This document shows positions 34,180 through 44,760 of a stretch of 64,000 nucleotides of DNA, piece after piece. This DNA is from Pseudomonas salomonii. Lineage in GTDB: Bacteria; Pseudomonadota; Gammaproteobacteria; Pseudomonadales; Pseudomonadaceae. Position 1 is the first letter of the stretch. Every line of letters begins with the position of its first letter. The DNA is taken from the NCBI RefSeq assembly GCF_900107155.1, contig NZ_FNOX01000001.1, forward strand, positions 585,233-649,232, given 5' to 3'. The notes under the pieces were generated by a model that was not told the DNA's origin, made no database searches, and was given only the letters and a program-made list of their open reading frames with translations. The translations under genes and the position numbers were made by a program.

Positions 34180-35106
34180 TCAGATTTTTACGTCGGGGGC
34201 TGGCTTGTCGCTTGGGTTAGCGATCAGCTCCTTAACCTTTTCGCTCATCGGGAAGTTCAGGTTCAGGCCTTTTGGTGGGATCGGGCTCTCGAACCACTTG
34301 CTGTAGATCTTGTTGATCTCGCCGGATTTGTACAGGGCGACGATGGCGTCATCCACGGCTTTCTTGAAGGCCGGGTCGTCTTTACGCACCATGCACGCGT
34401 AGGCTTCGAAGGACTGCGGAGTACCGGTGATGACCCAGTCGTCCGGCTTCTTGGCCTTGGCTTCTTCGCCGGCCAGCAGGGCGTCGTCCATCATGAACGC
34501 AACGGCACGGCCGCTTTCGAGCATCTGGAAGGATTCGCCGTGGTCTTTGGCGGAGATGACGTTCATGCCCATCTGCTTGTCGGCGTTCATCGCTTTGATG
34601 ATGCGCTCGGACGTGGTGCCGGCGGTGGTCACGACGTTTTTGCCTTTCAGGTCGGCAAAGTCAGCGTAGGACGGCTTGCCATCCTTGTCCTTCTTGACCA
34701 GCAGACGGGTGCCGATTTCGAAGATGTTGACGGTGAAATCAACTTGCTGGGCGCGTTCGGCGTTGTTGGTGGTGGAGCCGCACTCAAGGTCCGCAGTGCC
34801 GTTCTGGATCAGCGGGATACGAGTCTGCGAAGTCACCAGGTTGTACTTGGTCTTCAGGTCGGGCTTGTTCAGGTCTTTTTTCAGGGCTTCTACCACAGCC
34901 AACTGAACATCGTGGGAGTAGCCCACGGGTTTGCCCGAGCCATCCGCGATGTAGGAAAACGGAATGGAGCTGTCGCGGTGAGCGAGGGTGATGGTGCCGG
35001 AGTCGTTGATTTTCTTCAGTGTGCCGGTGAGTTCGGCGGCGAAAACTGGAGTGCTGATCAGAGCAGCAGCGATAGCTGCGCCCAGGATATGGGGAACGAT
35101 GCGCAT
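34180..35106 (-). CDS. aatJ: AatJ, periplasmic glutamate/aspartate-binding protein
   Basis: 308 aa from ATG 35106; the preceding in-frame TTG is not needed. Sec signal MRIVPHILGAAIAAALISTPVFAA, cleaved before ELTGTLKKI. Binding-protein motifs: ITLAHRDSSIPFSYIADGSGKPVGYSHDVQ, IPLIQNGTADLECGSTTNNAERAQQVDFTV and GTTSERIIKAMNA, the GltI/AatJ family's substrate-site segments. GAGGAAG precedes the start and an A-rich stretch (35124-35135) sits just upstream, possibly an Hfq/Crc target. The operon has a sigma-54 promoter at 35221. Confidence 0.95.
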   Translation of the reverse strand: MRIVPHILGAAIAAALISTPVFAAELTGTLKKINDSGTITLAHRDSSIPFSYIADGSGKPVGYSHDVQLAVVEALKKDLNKPDLKTKYNLVTSQTRIPLIQNGTADLECGSTTNNAERAQQVDFTVNIFEIGTRLLVKKDKDGKPSYADFADLKGKNVVTTAGTTSERIIKAMNADKQMGMNVISAKDHGESFQMLESGRAVAFMMDDALLAGEEAKAKKPDDWVITGTPQSFEAYACMVRKDDPAFKKAVDDAIVALYKSGEINKIYSKWFESPIPPKGLNLNFPMSEKVKELIANPSDKPAPDVKI

Positions 35107-35220
35107 CAATACTTCCTCGACATTTGTTTTTTTTATGAAGCCTGCTAAGCGGCTCTCTTTGTACTGCGACTGCCCGTGACGGCTCCTAAGGCGCCTCAGG
35201 CAATCGTCAGGGAGTGTAGA

Positions 35221-35235
35221 GCATGAGTCGTGCCA
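35221..35235 (-). promoter_or_regulatory. Sigma-54 promoter of aatJQMP
   Basis: Read on the minus strand: TGGCAC-GACTC-ATGC, one mismatch to TGGCAC-N5-TTGC, with GG and GC 10 bp apart. It is 115-130 bp upstream of aatJ and matches the need of the linked sigma-54 activator AauR. Confidence 0.75.
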
Positions 35236-35311
35236 TACCGGAAATAAAAGGTTATTTGGTTGATTTATAAGGAGATTAACTTTGTGTTACGAGGGATTTG
35301 TAACGCTTCGG

Positions 35312-35356
35312 TCCGGCAAACCGAATAGGGTGGGGTTTGGTGTTCGGAAAACCGAA
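35312..35356. promoter_or_regulatory. Two AauR-like upstream activator sites
   Basis: TTCGGAAAACCGAA at 35343-35356 is a perfect TTCGG-N4-CCGAA dyad, the motif I recall for AauR in P. putida. TCCGGCAAACCGAA at 35312-35325 is the same with one change. They start 31 bp apart, about three helical turns, and lie 75-120 bp behind the sigma-54 promoter. Confidence 0.75.
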
Positions 35357-35385
35357 TGCTTGATACGGATAGATGGAGATCCAAA

Positions 35386-35474
35386 TGTGGGAGCGGGATT
35401 GCTCGCGAATGCGCAGTGTCAGTCAATACAGCTTTAACTGATCCACCGCATTCGCGAGCAAGCCCGCTCCCACA
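35386..35474. repeat. REPIN: inverted TGTGGGAGCGGG pair
   Basis: Left copy has GGGATTGCTCG where the others have GGGCTTGCTCG; the right copy is the consensus. Arms extend through GAATGCG/CGCATTC-like flanks. Occupies the space between the aatJ regulatory region and the convergent end of the TonB receptor gene. Confidence 0.9.
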
Positions 35475-35494
35475 TTTTTGACCGAGATCCGCTC

Positions 35495-37819
35495 TTAGAA
35501 GGTGTAGTCCGCTGACACCACCGCCGCACGCCCATCACCCGGCACGGCCCAACCGTTGTTGCGGATGCGCGTCAGGTATTGCTTGTCGAACAGGTTGTTG
35601 ACGTTCAACTGCAGGTTCAGCTGTTTATTGACCTTATACCCGAGCATCGCACGCTGTACCGCGTAGCCAGGCGCAGTCGGTGCCCCGGCGGCGCTGACCA
35701 GGTACTGCCTGGATTGCGCAGTGATGCCGTAGCCCACTTGGAAGTCATACGGCAGGTCGTACACCGTCCACAGGCTGGCCGCGTGTTTTGGCGTGAACGG
35801 TAGCGGTTCACCTTTCTGCGCGTCGAAGCCGGTACTTGCCAGGGTGAAGTCGCTGGCGCTGCGCAGTACGCGGGTGTCGAGGTAGGTGTAGTTGGCGAAG
35901 ACCTTCCATTTGTCCGTGATCGCGCCGCTCAGACCCAATGCAACGCCGTCCGCACGTGCCTTACCGTCGAGCGATTGCGTTCCGCTCAGGTTGGTTGGGT
36001 CATTGCTGGCGACTTTGTAGTTGGTGCGGTCATTGCGAAAGACTGCGCCAGTGATCGACAGGGCGTTGTCGAAGAAGTCCCACTTGGTGCCGATTTCGTA
36101 GCTGACCGCGGTTTCCGGGGAGACGTTGCAGTTGTTGATGGCCGCCGTGTTGTTCTTGGCCGGGGTGTAGCAACTGCCGTTCACGCTGGCCTGGGACGGC
36201 GTCTTGCTGTTGCCGTAGGCGATGTAGAGGCTGCCGTTTTCGGCCGGCTTGTACACCAGCGCCAGGCGATAGGACGTCAGGTCATCCGCTTGGCCGAAGC
36301 GCCCGCCAGGGGTCTCCACGCCGGTGCTGGAGTAGGCGTTGGTCACCGAACTGCCGGCGTTGTGCTCGTAGCGCAGGCCGCCGTTGATTTCCCATTGCGG
36401 GCTGAGCTTGAGCGTGTCGAAGGCATAGGCGGCGCGGTTGTTAAGCGCACCGTCGATATGCGCGGCACGGGTGAAGTTGACCGGGCCGTTCCATTCCGAG
36501 TTCGGGTCGCTGAAGCTGACCGGTGGCGGCACGAGGGTGCTGCCGTTGGCGTTGGTCAGCCATTTGCCGGTGTCCGCCTCGTATTCCTCGCGGCTGATGG
36601 CGATGCCGGTGACCAATGTGTGCTCGACGAAACCGGTGCTGAAGTGGCTGGTCACGTCAGTCTGGTTGGTGAACATCTTGTTTTGGGTGTTGCGCTCGTT
36701 ACCCAGCGAGCCGCCGCTTGGCTGGAAGTAGCCGGGTTTGAGCCCGCCCGTGCACGGGGCGCCGGTGATCTGGGTGCCGGTGGCGAGGCAGCCGGCCTGG
36801 GCGCCTTCGGGGCCGGAGGCGCGCAGGTCTTGGCGCACGCGCTCGACGCGGGTGAAGTTGCGCACCGATACGGCATCGTTGAAGTCGTGCTCAAGCTTCA
36901 GGCTGAACGCGTCCGAGGTGATTTGCTGGTCATTGATGTTGTGGTAGCCGTAGTAGTCGCTCCAGCCCACGCCCGGCATCGGTTTGCCGTTGTAGATAGG
37001 AATGCCGTATTGCGGCGTGTTGTCGTCTTTCTGATGCTCATAACTGACGGTGACGCGGGTTGGCGTGCCCAGGCCGAAGGCAATAGAGGGCGCGATGCCC
37101 CAGCGCGAGTAATCTTCATAATCGCGGCCCGGCACGTCGTTACCATGGGCCATCAGGTTCAACCGGAAGGCGGTGGTGTCGTTGAGTTGCTGGTTGGTGT
37201 CCAGGGTGAGGCGCTTGTAGCTGTCGGTGCCGATACCGGCGCTGATCGTGGTTTTATCGCGCAGCTCAGGTTGCTTGGTCACCAGGTTGATGGTGCCGCC
37301 GACTGCACCGGAACCCGAGTACACCGAGCTTGCGCCGCTGACCACTTCGACCTGTTCCAGGTTAAACGGGTCGGTGCGGCTGTATTGCGCGCTGTCGCGC
37401 ACGCCGTCGACGTAGATGTCGCCGCTGGCCGAGAAGCCGCGCAGGTTGATGCTGTCGCCATAACCGCTGCCGCCTTCGCCGGCACCAAAGGTGATGCCGG
37501 GCACGGTGCTGAGCACATCGCGCAGGGTCAGCAGGTTCTGGTCATGGATGACTTCCTTGGGCACCACCGTGATGGTCTGCGGCGTATCGCGCAGCAACTC
37601 GGTGTACTTGGGGGATGAGGGAGCGGCGGGGTTGTAAGTGCTCTGGCTCGGCGCCTGACCTTCGATACTGGTCGCGCCGAGCTGGATTACGCCCGTGCCG
37701 TCATCTGCTGCAGTCTCCACCGCATAACTGAATCCTCCCTGCGCAGCCACTGCCAAACCCACTGCCGACGCGAGCAAATGCCGCGATGAAAGGGGGGCAG
37801 AACTGATCCCGGTAGCCAT
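35495..37819 (-). CDS. TonB-dependent siderophore receptor (PiuA/Fiu-like)
   Basis: 774 aa. Signal peptide ends about residue 33. A short N-terminal TonB-box-like stretch leads to the plug domain: LLRDTPQTITVVPKEVI, TLRDVLSTVPGITFGAGEGG, INLRGFSASGDIYVDGVRD, VEVVSGASSVYSGSGAVGGTINLVTK. The barrel follows and ends in ...VVSADYTF with terminal Phe. The sequence resembles catecholate receptors PiuA/Fiu. The neighbouring Sel1-repeat gene is also found near piuA in P. aeruginosa (PA4516), but the Fe(II) dioxygenase piuC is not here. A Fur-like site sits 42-56 bp upstream. Substrate not proven. Confidence 0.85.
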   Translation of the reverse strand: MATGISSAPLSSRHLLASAVGLAVAAQGGFSYAVETAADDGTGVIQLGATSIEGQAPSQSTYNPAAPSSPKYTELLRDTPQTITVVPKEVIHDQNLLTLRDVLSTVPGITFGAGEGGSGYGDSINLRGFSASGDIYVDGVRDSAQYSRTDPFNLEQVEVVSGASSVYSGSGAVGGTINLVTKQPELRDKTTISAGIGTDSYKRLTLDTNQQLNDTTAFRLNLMAHGNDVPGRDYEDYSRWGIAPSIAFGLGTPTRVTVSYEHQKDDNTPQYGIPIYNGKPMPGVGWSDYYGYHNINDQQITSDAFSLKLEHDFNDAVSVRNFTRVERVRQDLRASGPEGAQAGCLATGTQITGAPCTGGLKPGYFQPSGGSLGNERNTQNKMFTNQTDVTSHFSTGFVEHTLVTGIAISREEYEADTGKWLTNANGSTLVPPPVSFSDPNSEWNGPVNFTRAAHIDGALNNRAAYAFDTLKLSPQWEINGGLRYEHNAGSSVTNAYSSTGVETPGGRFGQADDLTSYRLALVYKPAENGSLYIAYGNSKTPSQASVNGSCYTPAKNNTAAINNCNVSPETAVSYEIGTKWDFFDNALSITGAVFRNDRTNYKVASNDPTNLSGTQSLDGKARADGVALGLSGAITDKWKVFANYTYLDTRVLRSASDFTLASTGFDAQKGEPLPFTPKHAASLWTVYDLPYDFQVGYGITAQSRQYLVSAAGAPTAPGYAVQRAMLGYKVNKQLNLQLNVNNLFDKQYLTRIRNNGWAVPGDGRAAVVSADYTF

Positions 37820-37860
37820 TGATTATTCTCGCGTGAGTGAAAGTGAGAGGCGATCGTAAT

Positions 37861-37875
37861 TGATAAATGATCTCA
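37861..37875. promoter_or_regulatory. Candidate Fur box
   Basis: TGATAAATGATCTCA matches 10 of 14 positions of the 7-1-7 Fur consensus TGATAAT-N-ATTATCA. It lies between the divergent receptor and Sel1 genes, in the right place for iron repression of the receptor. Confidence 0.45.
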
Positions 37876-37943
37876 AATGTAATAGTTTGTAACGAAATAA
37901 TTCATGAAACTTTTGCGGTCCTCGATCGCAATACAGGGCTGCC

Positions 37944-38654
37944 ATGCAGAGCGATCCGTCGAATATCGGTGAAAACCCACGCGCCTATGCACGTTGGGTC
38001 ATGCATACCGCGCAACTGGGCGATGCCGACGCGCAGGCAGCACTGGCGCAGCTGTTGCTCGACGGCCGTGGCGTGCAGAAGGATGAGGCGCTGGCGTTGA
38101 CCTGGTTTCGCATCGCCGCACGCCAGCGCCACCCCATGGCGATCAACATGATCGGGCGCTGCCTGGAGAATGGCTGGGGCTGCGCCATCGATCTGGCGGA
38201 TGCCGCGCAGCATTACCGACACGCCGCCGACCTGGGCCTGGATTGGGGGTTGTACAACTACGCGCAATTGCTCACCGGCGGGCGCGGTGTGGAACGTGAC
38301 CTGGGCGCGGCGTATGCGCTGTTTGCGCAGGCGGCGGATAAGGGCCACGCCAAGTCGATGAACCTGCTGGGGCGTTTCCACCATGAGGGTGTGGTGGTGC
38401 CCAAGGATCTGCGCCTGGCCAAAGCGTGGTATCAGCGCTCGGCCGAGGCCGGAGATTTTCGCGGGCAGTACAACCATGCTGCGGAGTTGGTGGCAGAGGG
38501 CGATGAAGCCCAGGCTTGCGTATGGCTTGAGCGTGCGCTGGCGACGGCGACGCCGGGGTTTCTGCAGGCGGCTTATCCGGTGCTGCTGAGCGCGGCGTCC
38601 AGCGCGATTCGAGACATGGGCCTGCGTTATCAGCGCCTGGCACTCGCGACATAA
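37944..38654 (+). CDS. Sel1-like repeat protein
   Basis: 236 aa of tandem helical repeats about 36 residues long: AQLGDADAQAALAQLLLDGRGVQKDEALALTWFRIAA, RQRHPMAINMIGRCLENGWGC, ADLGLDWGLYNYAQLLTGGRGVERDLGAAYALFAQAA, DKGHAKSMNLLGRFHHEGVVVPKDLRLAKAWYQRSAE. No signal peptide. Sel1 arrays are protein-binding scaffolds. It is divergent from the TonB receptor as in other pseudomonads, so a link with iron uptake is plausible but unproven. A terminator stem follows immediately. Confidence 0.85.
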   Translation: MQSDPSNIGENPRAYARWVMHTAQLGDADAQAALAQLLLDGRGVQKDEALALTWFRIAARQRHPMAINMIGRCLENGWGCAIDLADAAQHYRHAADLGLDWGLYNYAQLLTGGRGVERDLGAAYALFAQAADKGHAKSMNLLGRFHHEGVVVPKDLRLAKAWYQRSAEAGDFRGQYNHAAELVAEGDEAQACVWLERALATATPGFLQAAYPVLLSAASSAIRDMGLRYQRLALAT

Positions 38655-38687
38655 AAAAGCCCCTGGACCTTGCGGTGCAGGGGCTTC
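38655..38687 (-). terminator. Rho-independent terminator of glpD
   Basis: Stem AAGCCCCTG/CAGGGGCTT with a 12-base loop; on the minus strand it is followed by six T residues. Downstream of glpD, and may also stop transcription from the Sel1 gene on the other strand. Confidence 0.85.
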
Positions 38688-38703
38688 TGGTTACGGCCTG
38701 CGA

Positions 38704-40242
38704 TCAGGCCGCTTCAATCTTTGCGCGGTTTTGCTCAACCTTGGACAGGTAACGCTGCAGGTTGTCCTGCTCTTGCGGTGTGGTGAACAAGCCCAGCTTG
38801 GTGCGGCGCCACAGCACATCGTGCGGTTGCGTCACCCATTCTTCGGCGCACAGGTAATCGACTTCGCGGGTGTACAGGCCGCCACCCAGGTGCTCGCCCA
38901 AGTCAGCCAACGATTGCACACCTTCGAGCAAGCGCCAGGTACGGCTGCCGTACGTGGTGGACCAACGGCGTGCGATCTCGCTGGGTACCCAGTCGAACTT
39001 GGCGCGAATCGCTTCGGCCAGGGCTTCTGGCGTGGTCATGTCTTCGCCGCCCGGCAGGCTCGCGGTGGCGGTCCAGCTTGGGCGCATCTGCGTGAAAAAC
39101 GGTGCCAGTTGCGCCATCGCCGACTCGGCCAGCTTGCGGTAGGTGGTCAACTTGCCACCGAACACCGACAGGATCGGCGCTTCACCCTTACCGCCAGACA
39201 GTGACAGGGTGTAGTCGCGGGTGATGGCCGACGGGTTGTCCGATTCGTCGTTGCACAGCGGGCGCACGCCGGAGTAGGTGTGCACGATGTCGTCGCGACT
39301 CAGCTGCTTCTTGAAGTGCGCGTTGACCACGTTGAGCATGTAGTCGGTTTCACCTTCGGTAATCGCAACCTTCGCCGGATCGCCAGTGTACTCACGGTCG
39401 GTGGTGCCGATGATGGTCAGGTGGTTCAGGTACGGAATAGTGAAGACGATGCGCTGGTCTTCGTTCTGCAGAATGTGCGCGTGCGCACCTTCGTAGAGTT
39501 TCGGCACGATCAAGTGGCTGCCCTGAATCAGGCGGATGCCGTAAGGCGAGTCCAGCTTCAGGTCTTCCTTGATGAACTTGGCGACCCACGGGCCGGCGGC
39601 ATTCACCAAGGCGCGGGCGCGGATCGAGAACAGGCTGCCATCGGCGCGCTCCATGTTCATTTCCCACATGCCGTTGCTGCGATGTGCGCTGACGCAACGG
39701 GTCTGGGTGTGGATATGCGCGCCTTTTTCGCGGGCGGCCATGGCGTTGAGCACGACTAGACGTGCGTCATCGACCCAGCAGTCGGAGTATTCGAAGCCTT
39801 TGGTGATTTCGCTTTTCAGCGGGCTGTCGGGGCCGAACTTGAGGCTCTTGGACCCGGCGAGTTTCTCGCGCTTGCCCAAGTGGTCGTACAGGAACAGGCC
39901 CGCGCGAATCATCCACGCCGGGCGCAGGTGCGGACGGTGCGGCAAGACAAAGCGCATCTGCTTGACGATGTGCGGGGCCTTGGCCAGCAGCACTTCACGT
40001 TCTGCCAGCGCCTCGCGCACCAGGCGGAATTCGTAATGTTCGAGGTAGCGCAGGCCACCGTGGATCAGCTTGCTGCTGGCCGAAGAGGTGTGGCTGGCCA
40101 AGTCGTCCTTTTCGCAAAGGAATACCGACAAACCGCGCCCGGCTGCGTCTGCTGCAATGCCGACGCCATTGATCCCGCCGCCAATTACGGCGACGTCATA
40201 GACTTCGGCAAGCGGTGGAGCAGGCAAGGTGGAAAGGTTCAT
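38704..40242 (-). CDS. glpD: GlpD, aerobic glycerol-3-phosphate dehydrogenase
   Basis: 512 aa, usual for the family. FAD-binding VAVIGGGINGVGIAADAAGRGLSVFLCEKDDLASHTSS at the N-terminus; LIHGGLRYLEHYEFRLVREAL; later TTDREYTGDPAKVAITEGE and SVFGGKLTTYRKLAESA, all diagnostic. A membrane-peripheral flavoenzyme that oxidises glycerol-3-phosphate to dihydroxyacetone phosphate and feeds ubiquinone. The palindrome 32-51 bp upstream is a candidate GlpR operator. A REPIN separates it from glpR. Confidence 0.97.
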   Translation of the reverse strand: MNLSTLPAPPLAEVYDVAVIGGGINGVGIAADAAGRGLSVFLCEKDDLASHTSSASSKLIHGGLRYLEHYEFRLVREALAEREVLLAKAPHIVKQMRFVLPHRPHLRPAWMIRAGLFLYDHLGKREKLAGSKSLKFGPDSPLKSEITKGFEYSDCWVDDARLVVLNAMAAREKGAHIHTQTRCVSAHRSNGMWEMNMERADGSLFSIRARALVNAAGPWVAKFIKEDLKLDSPYGIRLIQGSHLIVPKLYEGAHAHILQNEDQRIVFTIPYLNHLTIIGTTDREYTGDPAKVAITEGETDYMLNVVNAHFKKQLSRDDIVHTYSGVRPLCNDESDNPSAITRDYTLSLSGGKGEAPILSVFGGKLTTYRKLAESAMAQLAPFFTQMRPSWTATASLPGGEDMTTPEALAEAIRAKFDWVPSEIARRWSTTYGSRTWRLLEGVQSLADLGEHLGGGLYTREVDYLCAEEWVTQPHDVLWRRTKLGLFTTPQEQDNLQRYLSKVEQNRAKIEAA

Positions 40243-40273
40243 CGGCTGGCCTCGCGATCTTTTCGTCTTGGAA

Positions 40274-40293
40274 TTCGAACATTAATGTTCATT
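40274..40293. promoter_or_regulatory. Candidate GlpR operator of glpD
   Basis: TTCGAACATTAATGTTCATT contains a perfect 14-bp palindrome GAACATTAATGTTC (40277-40290); the left half in reverse complement (AATGTTCGAA) fits the E. coli GlpR half-site WATKYTCGWW exactly. It sits just upstream of glpD, next to the gene for its likely repressor. Confidence 0.6.
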
Positions 40294-40426
40294 TGCGAAA
40301 ATGGTAGCTGATAAACGCGCGCACAGCCACCTGACTTCGATTGAAAAAACTCATCGAAGGGTGGGGAAAGGAAGAATTGTGAACATGAGCCGGGGGAAGG
40401 CTCAATAGAAGGGGTGCTGGTTAAAT

Positions 40427-40516
40427 CGCCTTCGCGAGCAAGCCCGCTCCCACAGTTGACCGAGTTCCAGCATGAGAATGCGGTTAACTGTGGGAGCGGG
40501 CTTGCTCGCGAAGGCG
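40427..40516. repeat. REPIN with opposite orientation, glpD-glpR gap
   Basis: Here the two arms are turned the other way: CGCCTTCGCGAGCAAGCCCG...CCCACAGTT on the left and its reverse complement ending GCGAAGGCG on the right. The stems therefore point inward at the TGTGGGAGC ends, unlike the other four REPINs. Spacer about 30 bp. Confidence 0.88.
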
Positions 40517-40528
40517 CCAGTGCAGGCG

Positions 40529-41284
40529 CTAAACCACTTCCAGCCGAACCTTATGCTGATTCAATAACTGAACAAGTGCCGGCACCGGCTGCTGATCAGT
40601 CACCAAACAGTCCACCAGACTGATCGGCCCCAAGCGAATCATGGCATTGCGCCCGAATTTGCTTGAGTCCGCCGCGAGAATCACCTGGCGTGCATTGGCG
40701 ATGATCGCCTGGGAAACCCTGACTTCCTGATAATCGAAGTCCAGCAGGCTGCCGTCTTCATCAATGCCGCTGATGCCCACCAAGGCAAAATCGACCTTGA
40801 ACTGGTTGATAAAGTCGACACTCGCCTGGCCCACCACACCGCCGTCACGGCGCACGTTGCCGCCGGTCAACAGCACATCGAAGTCGTCCTTGGCACTGAG
40901 CATGGTCGCGACGTTGAGGTTGTTGGTGATGATTTTCAGGTGGTTGTGATTGAGCAGCGCACGGGCGATGGACTCGGTGGTGGTGCCGATATTGATAAAC
41001 AGCGAGGCGTGATCAGGGATTTGCGCGGCAATGGCTTCGCCGATGCGTTGTTTTTCGTCACGCATCTGGTCGGCCCGCATGGCGTACGCGGTGTTTTCGA
41101 CACTGGAGTCATAGGCCGCGCCGCCGTGGTAGCGGCGCAGCAGATTGGCGTCCGCCAGCTGGTTGATATCGCGGCGGATGGTTTGCGGGGTGACAACGAA
41201 TAGCTGCGCCATCTCCTCGATACTGACGTAGCCGCGTTCGCGCACCAGTTCGAGGATTTGTTGTTGGCGGGGAGGCAGATTCAT
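40529..41284 (-). CDS. glpR: GlpR, DeoR-family glycerol-3-phosphate repressor
   Basis: 251 aa. DeoR helix-turn-helix at the N-terminus: [51 protein letters not shown]. The effector domain has [34 protein letters not shown] and [17 protein letters not shown], as in GlpR. It represses glp genes until glycerol-3-phosphate binds. Lies between glpD and glpK on the same strand; 95 bp to glpK. Confidence 0.94.
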   Translation of the reverse strand: MNLPPRQQQILELVRERGYVSIEEMAQLFVVTPQTIRRDINQLADANLLRRYHGGAAYDSSVENTAYAMRADQMRDEKQRIGEAIAAQIPDHASLFINIGTTTESIARALLNHNHLKIITNNLNVATMLSAKDDFDVLLTGGNVRRDGGVVGQASVDFINQFKVDFALVGISGIDEDGSLLDFDYQEVRVSQAIIANARQVILAADSSKFGRNAMIRLGPISLVDCLVTDQQPVPALVQLLNQHKVRLEVV

Positions 41285-41379
41285 GGGGCGTCCTTTGGGC
41301 TGCCATACAAAAGTGGCCCATGATGCCGCAGCAATCGACTCCCCGCCAGTTACAACCCGATATGGGTCCGGCGGTTGGC

Positions 41380-43820
<2,441 letters not shown>

Positions 43821-43832
43821 GGCAAACCTCGA

Positions 43833-43846
43833 TTGTTGTTCTTGTT
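43833..43846 (-). promoter_or_regulatory. Candidate Hfq/Crc translational-repression site of glpF
   Basis: In the glpF mRNA leader the sequence reads AACAAGAACAACAA, a run of AAN triplets, right before GAGGTTTGCC and the ATG. Such CA motifs are bound by Hfq with Crc in pseudomonads to block translation during growth on preferred carbon sources. Confidence 0.65.
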
Positions 43847-43993
43847 GGCGCATAGCCTCAACGGGCGATTGCGCGATTTTCACCGTAATCAGGATCCCCA
43901 TCCTGACTGCGGCTTCCCGCTGGAACACTGGAGCACTATTCCTACAGTATTCGGAAACGAAAAAATATAGACAAGAATGACCGCTGTCAAAGG

Positions 43994-44021
43994 TCGAAAG
44001 TGAACCATTGGTCATTTTCGA
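43994..44021. promoter_or_regulatory. Candidate GlpR operator of glpF
   Basis: An imperfect 28-bp inverted repeat with TCGAAA on the left and TTTCGA on the right; the half CATTTTCGAA fits the GlpR half-site at nine of ten places. It shares TGAAC/GTTC-type arms with the glpD palindrome. Weaker than that one. The rest of the gap 43821-44145 shows no gene. Confidence 0.5.
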
Positions 44022-44145
44022 ACTATTGGTCTGGTGAATGATCACGGGGGAGGCTGCAAGTGTTCACAGCAGGAGGGTCGCACTAGAGCGTTTTGTGCGG
44101 GCTTGGCCTAGAATTGGCGATCTTTTTGCTGCGCCAGGAGTAGAC

Positions 44146-44616
44146 ATGACCCCCGCACTGGACCTGTTGAAAAAAGTTCGCGCCGAACATCGCATCCACA
44201 GTTACGAGCACGACCCCAAGGCCGCATCTTATGGCCTGGAGGCCGCGGAAAAATTGGGGCTCGACCCGGCGCAGGTGTTCAAGACGTTGCTGGCCAGCAG
44301 TGAGAAAGGTGAATTGTTGGTGGCGGTGGTGCCGGTCGTCGGAAGTCTGGACTTGAAGGCGCTGGCCCATGCGGCCGGGGTTAAAAAAGCCGAGATGGCC
44401 GATCCGGTCGCGGCGCAGCGTTCTACCGGCTACCTGTTGGGCGGCATCAGCCCGTTGGGGCAGAAGAAGCGTTTGCGCACCTTTATCGATGAGACCGCGC
44501 AACAGTTTGCGACGATTCATGTGAGTGCCGGCAGAAGGGGGTTGGAAGTGGAACTGGCTGCAGCGGTGCTGGCCGAGCATACCCAGGCCAAATTTGCGCC
44601 GATTGGGCGGGGCTGA
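44146..44616 (+). CDS. ybaK: Cys-tRNA(Pro) deacylase YbaK/EbsC
   Basis: 156 aa from ATG 44146 ([10 protein letters not shown]), with CCAGGAG seven bases upstream; an in-frame start at 44038 has no support. YbaK motifs: [80 protein letters not shown]. Hydrolyses Cys mischarged on tRNA(Pro) in the cytosol. Divergent from glpF; a REPIN follows. Confidence 0.92.
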   Translation: MTPALDLLKKVRAEHRIHSYEHDPKAASYGLEAAEKLGLDPAQVFKTLLASSEKGELLVAVVPVVGSLDLKALAHAAGVKKAEMADPVAAQRSTGYLLGGISPLGQKKRLRTFIDETAQQFATIHVSAGRRGLEVELAAAVLAEHTQAKFAPIGRG

Positions 44617-44646
44617 AACTCATATTTTGAAGCTTTTGAGATCCAA

Positions 44647-44735
44647 TGTGGGAGCGGGCTTGCTCGCGAATGCGGTGGTTCAGTAATGAATCTGTCAGCT
44701 GACACACCGCATTCGCGAGCAAGCCCGCTCCCACA
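44647..44735. repeat. REPIN: inverted TGTGGGAGCGGGCTTGCTCG pair
   Basis: Perfect consensus arms extended by CGAATGCGGTG on the left and CACCGCATTCG-like on the right, around ~30 bp. Lies between convergent ybaK and the ABC ATPase gene. Confidence 0.9.
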
Positions 44736-44760
44736 TTTTTTACCCGGTTTCGTCAGTTGC

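Noticed and set aside
35975..37618. 547-codon frame antisense to the TonB receptor
   Set aside because: No motif; the receptor strand carries the plug and barrel signatures.
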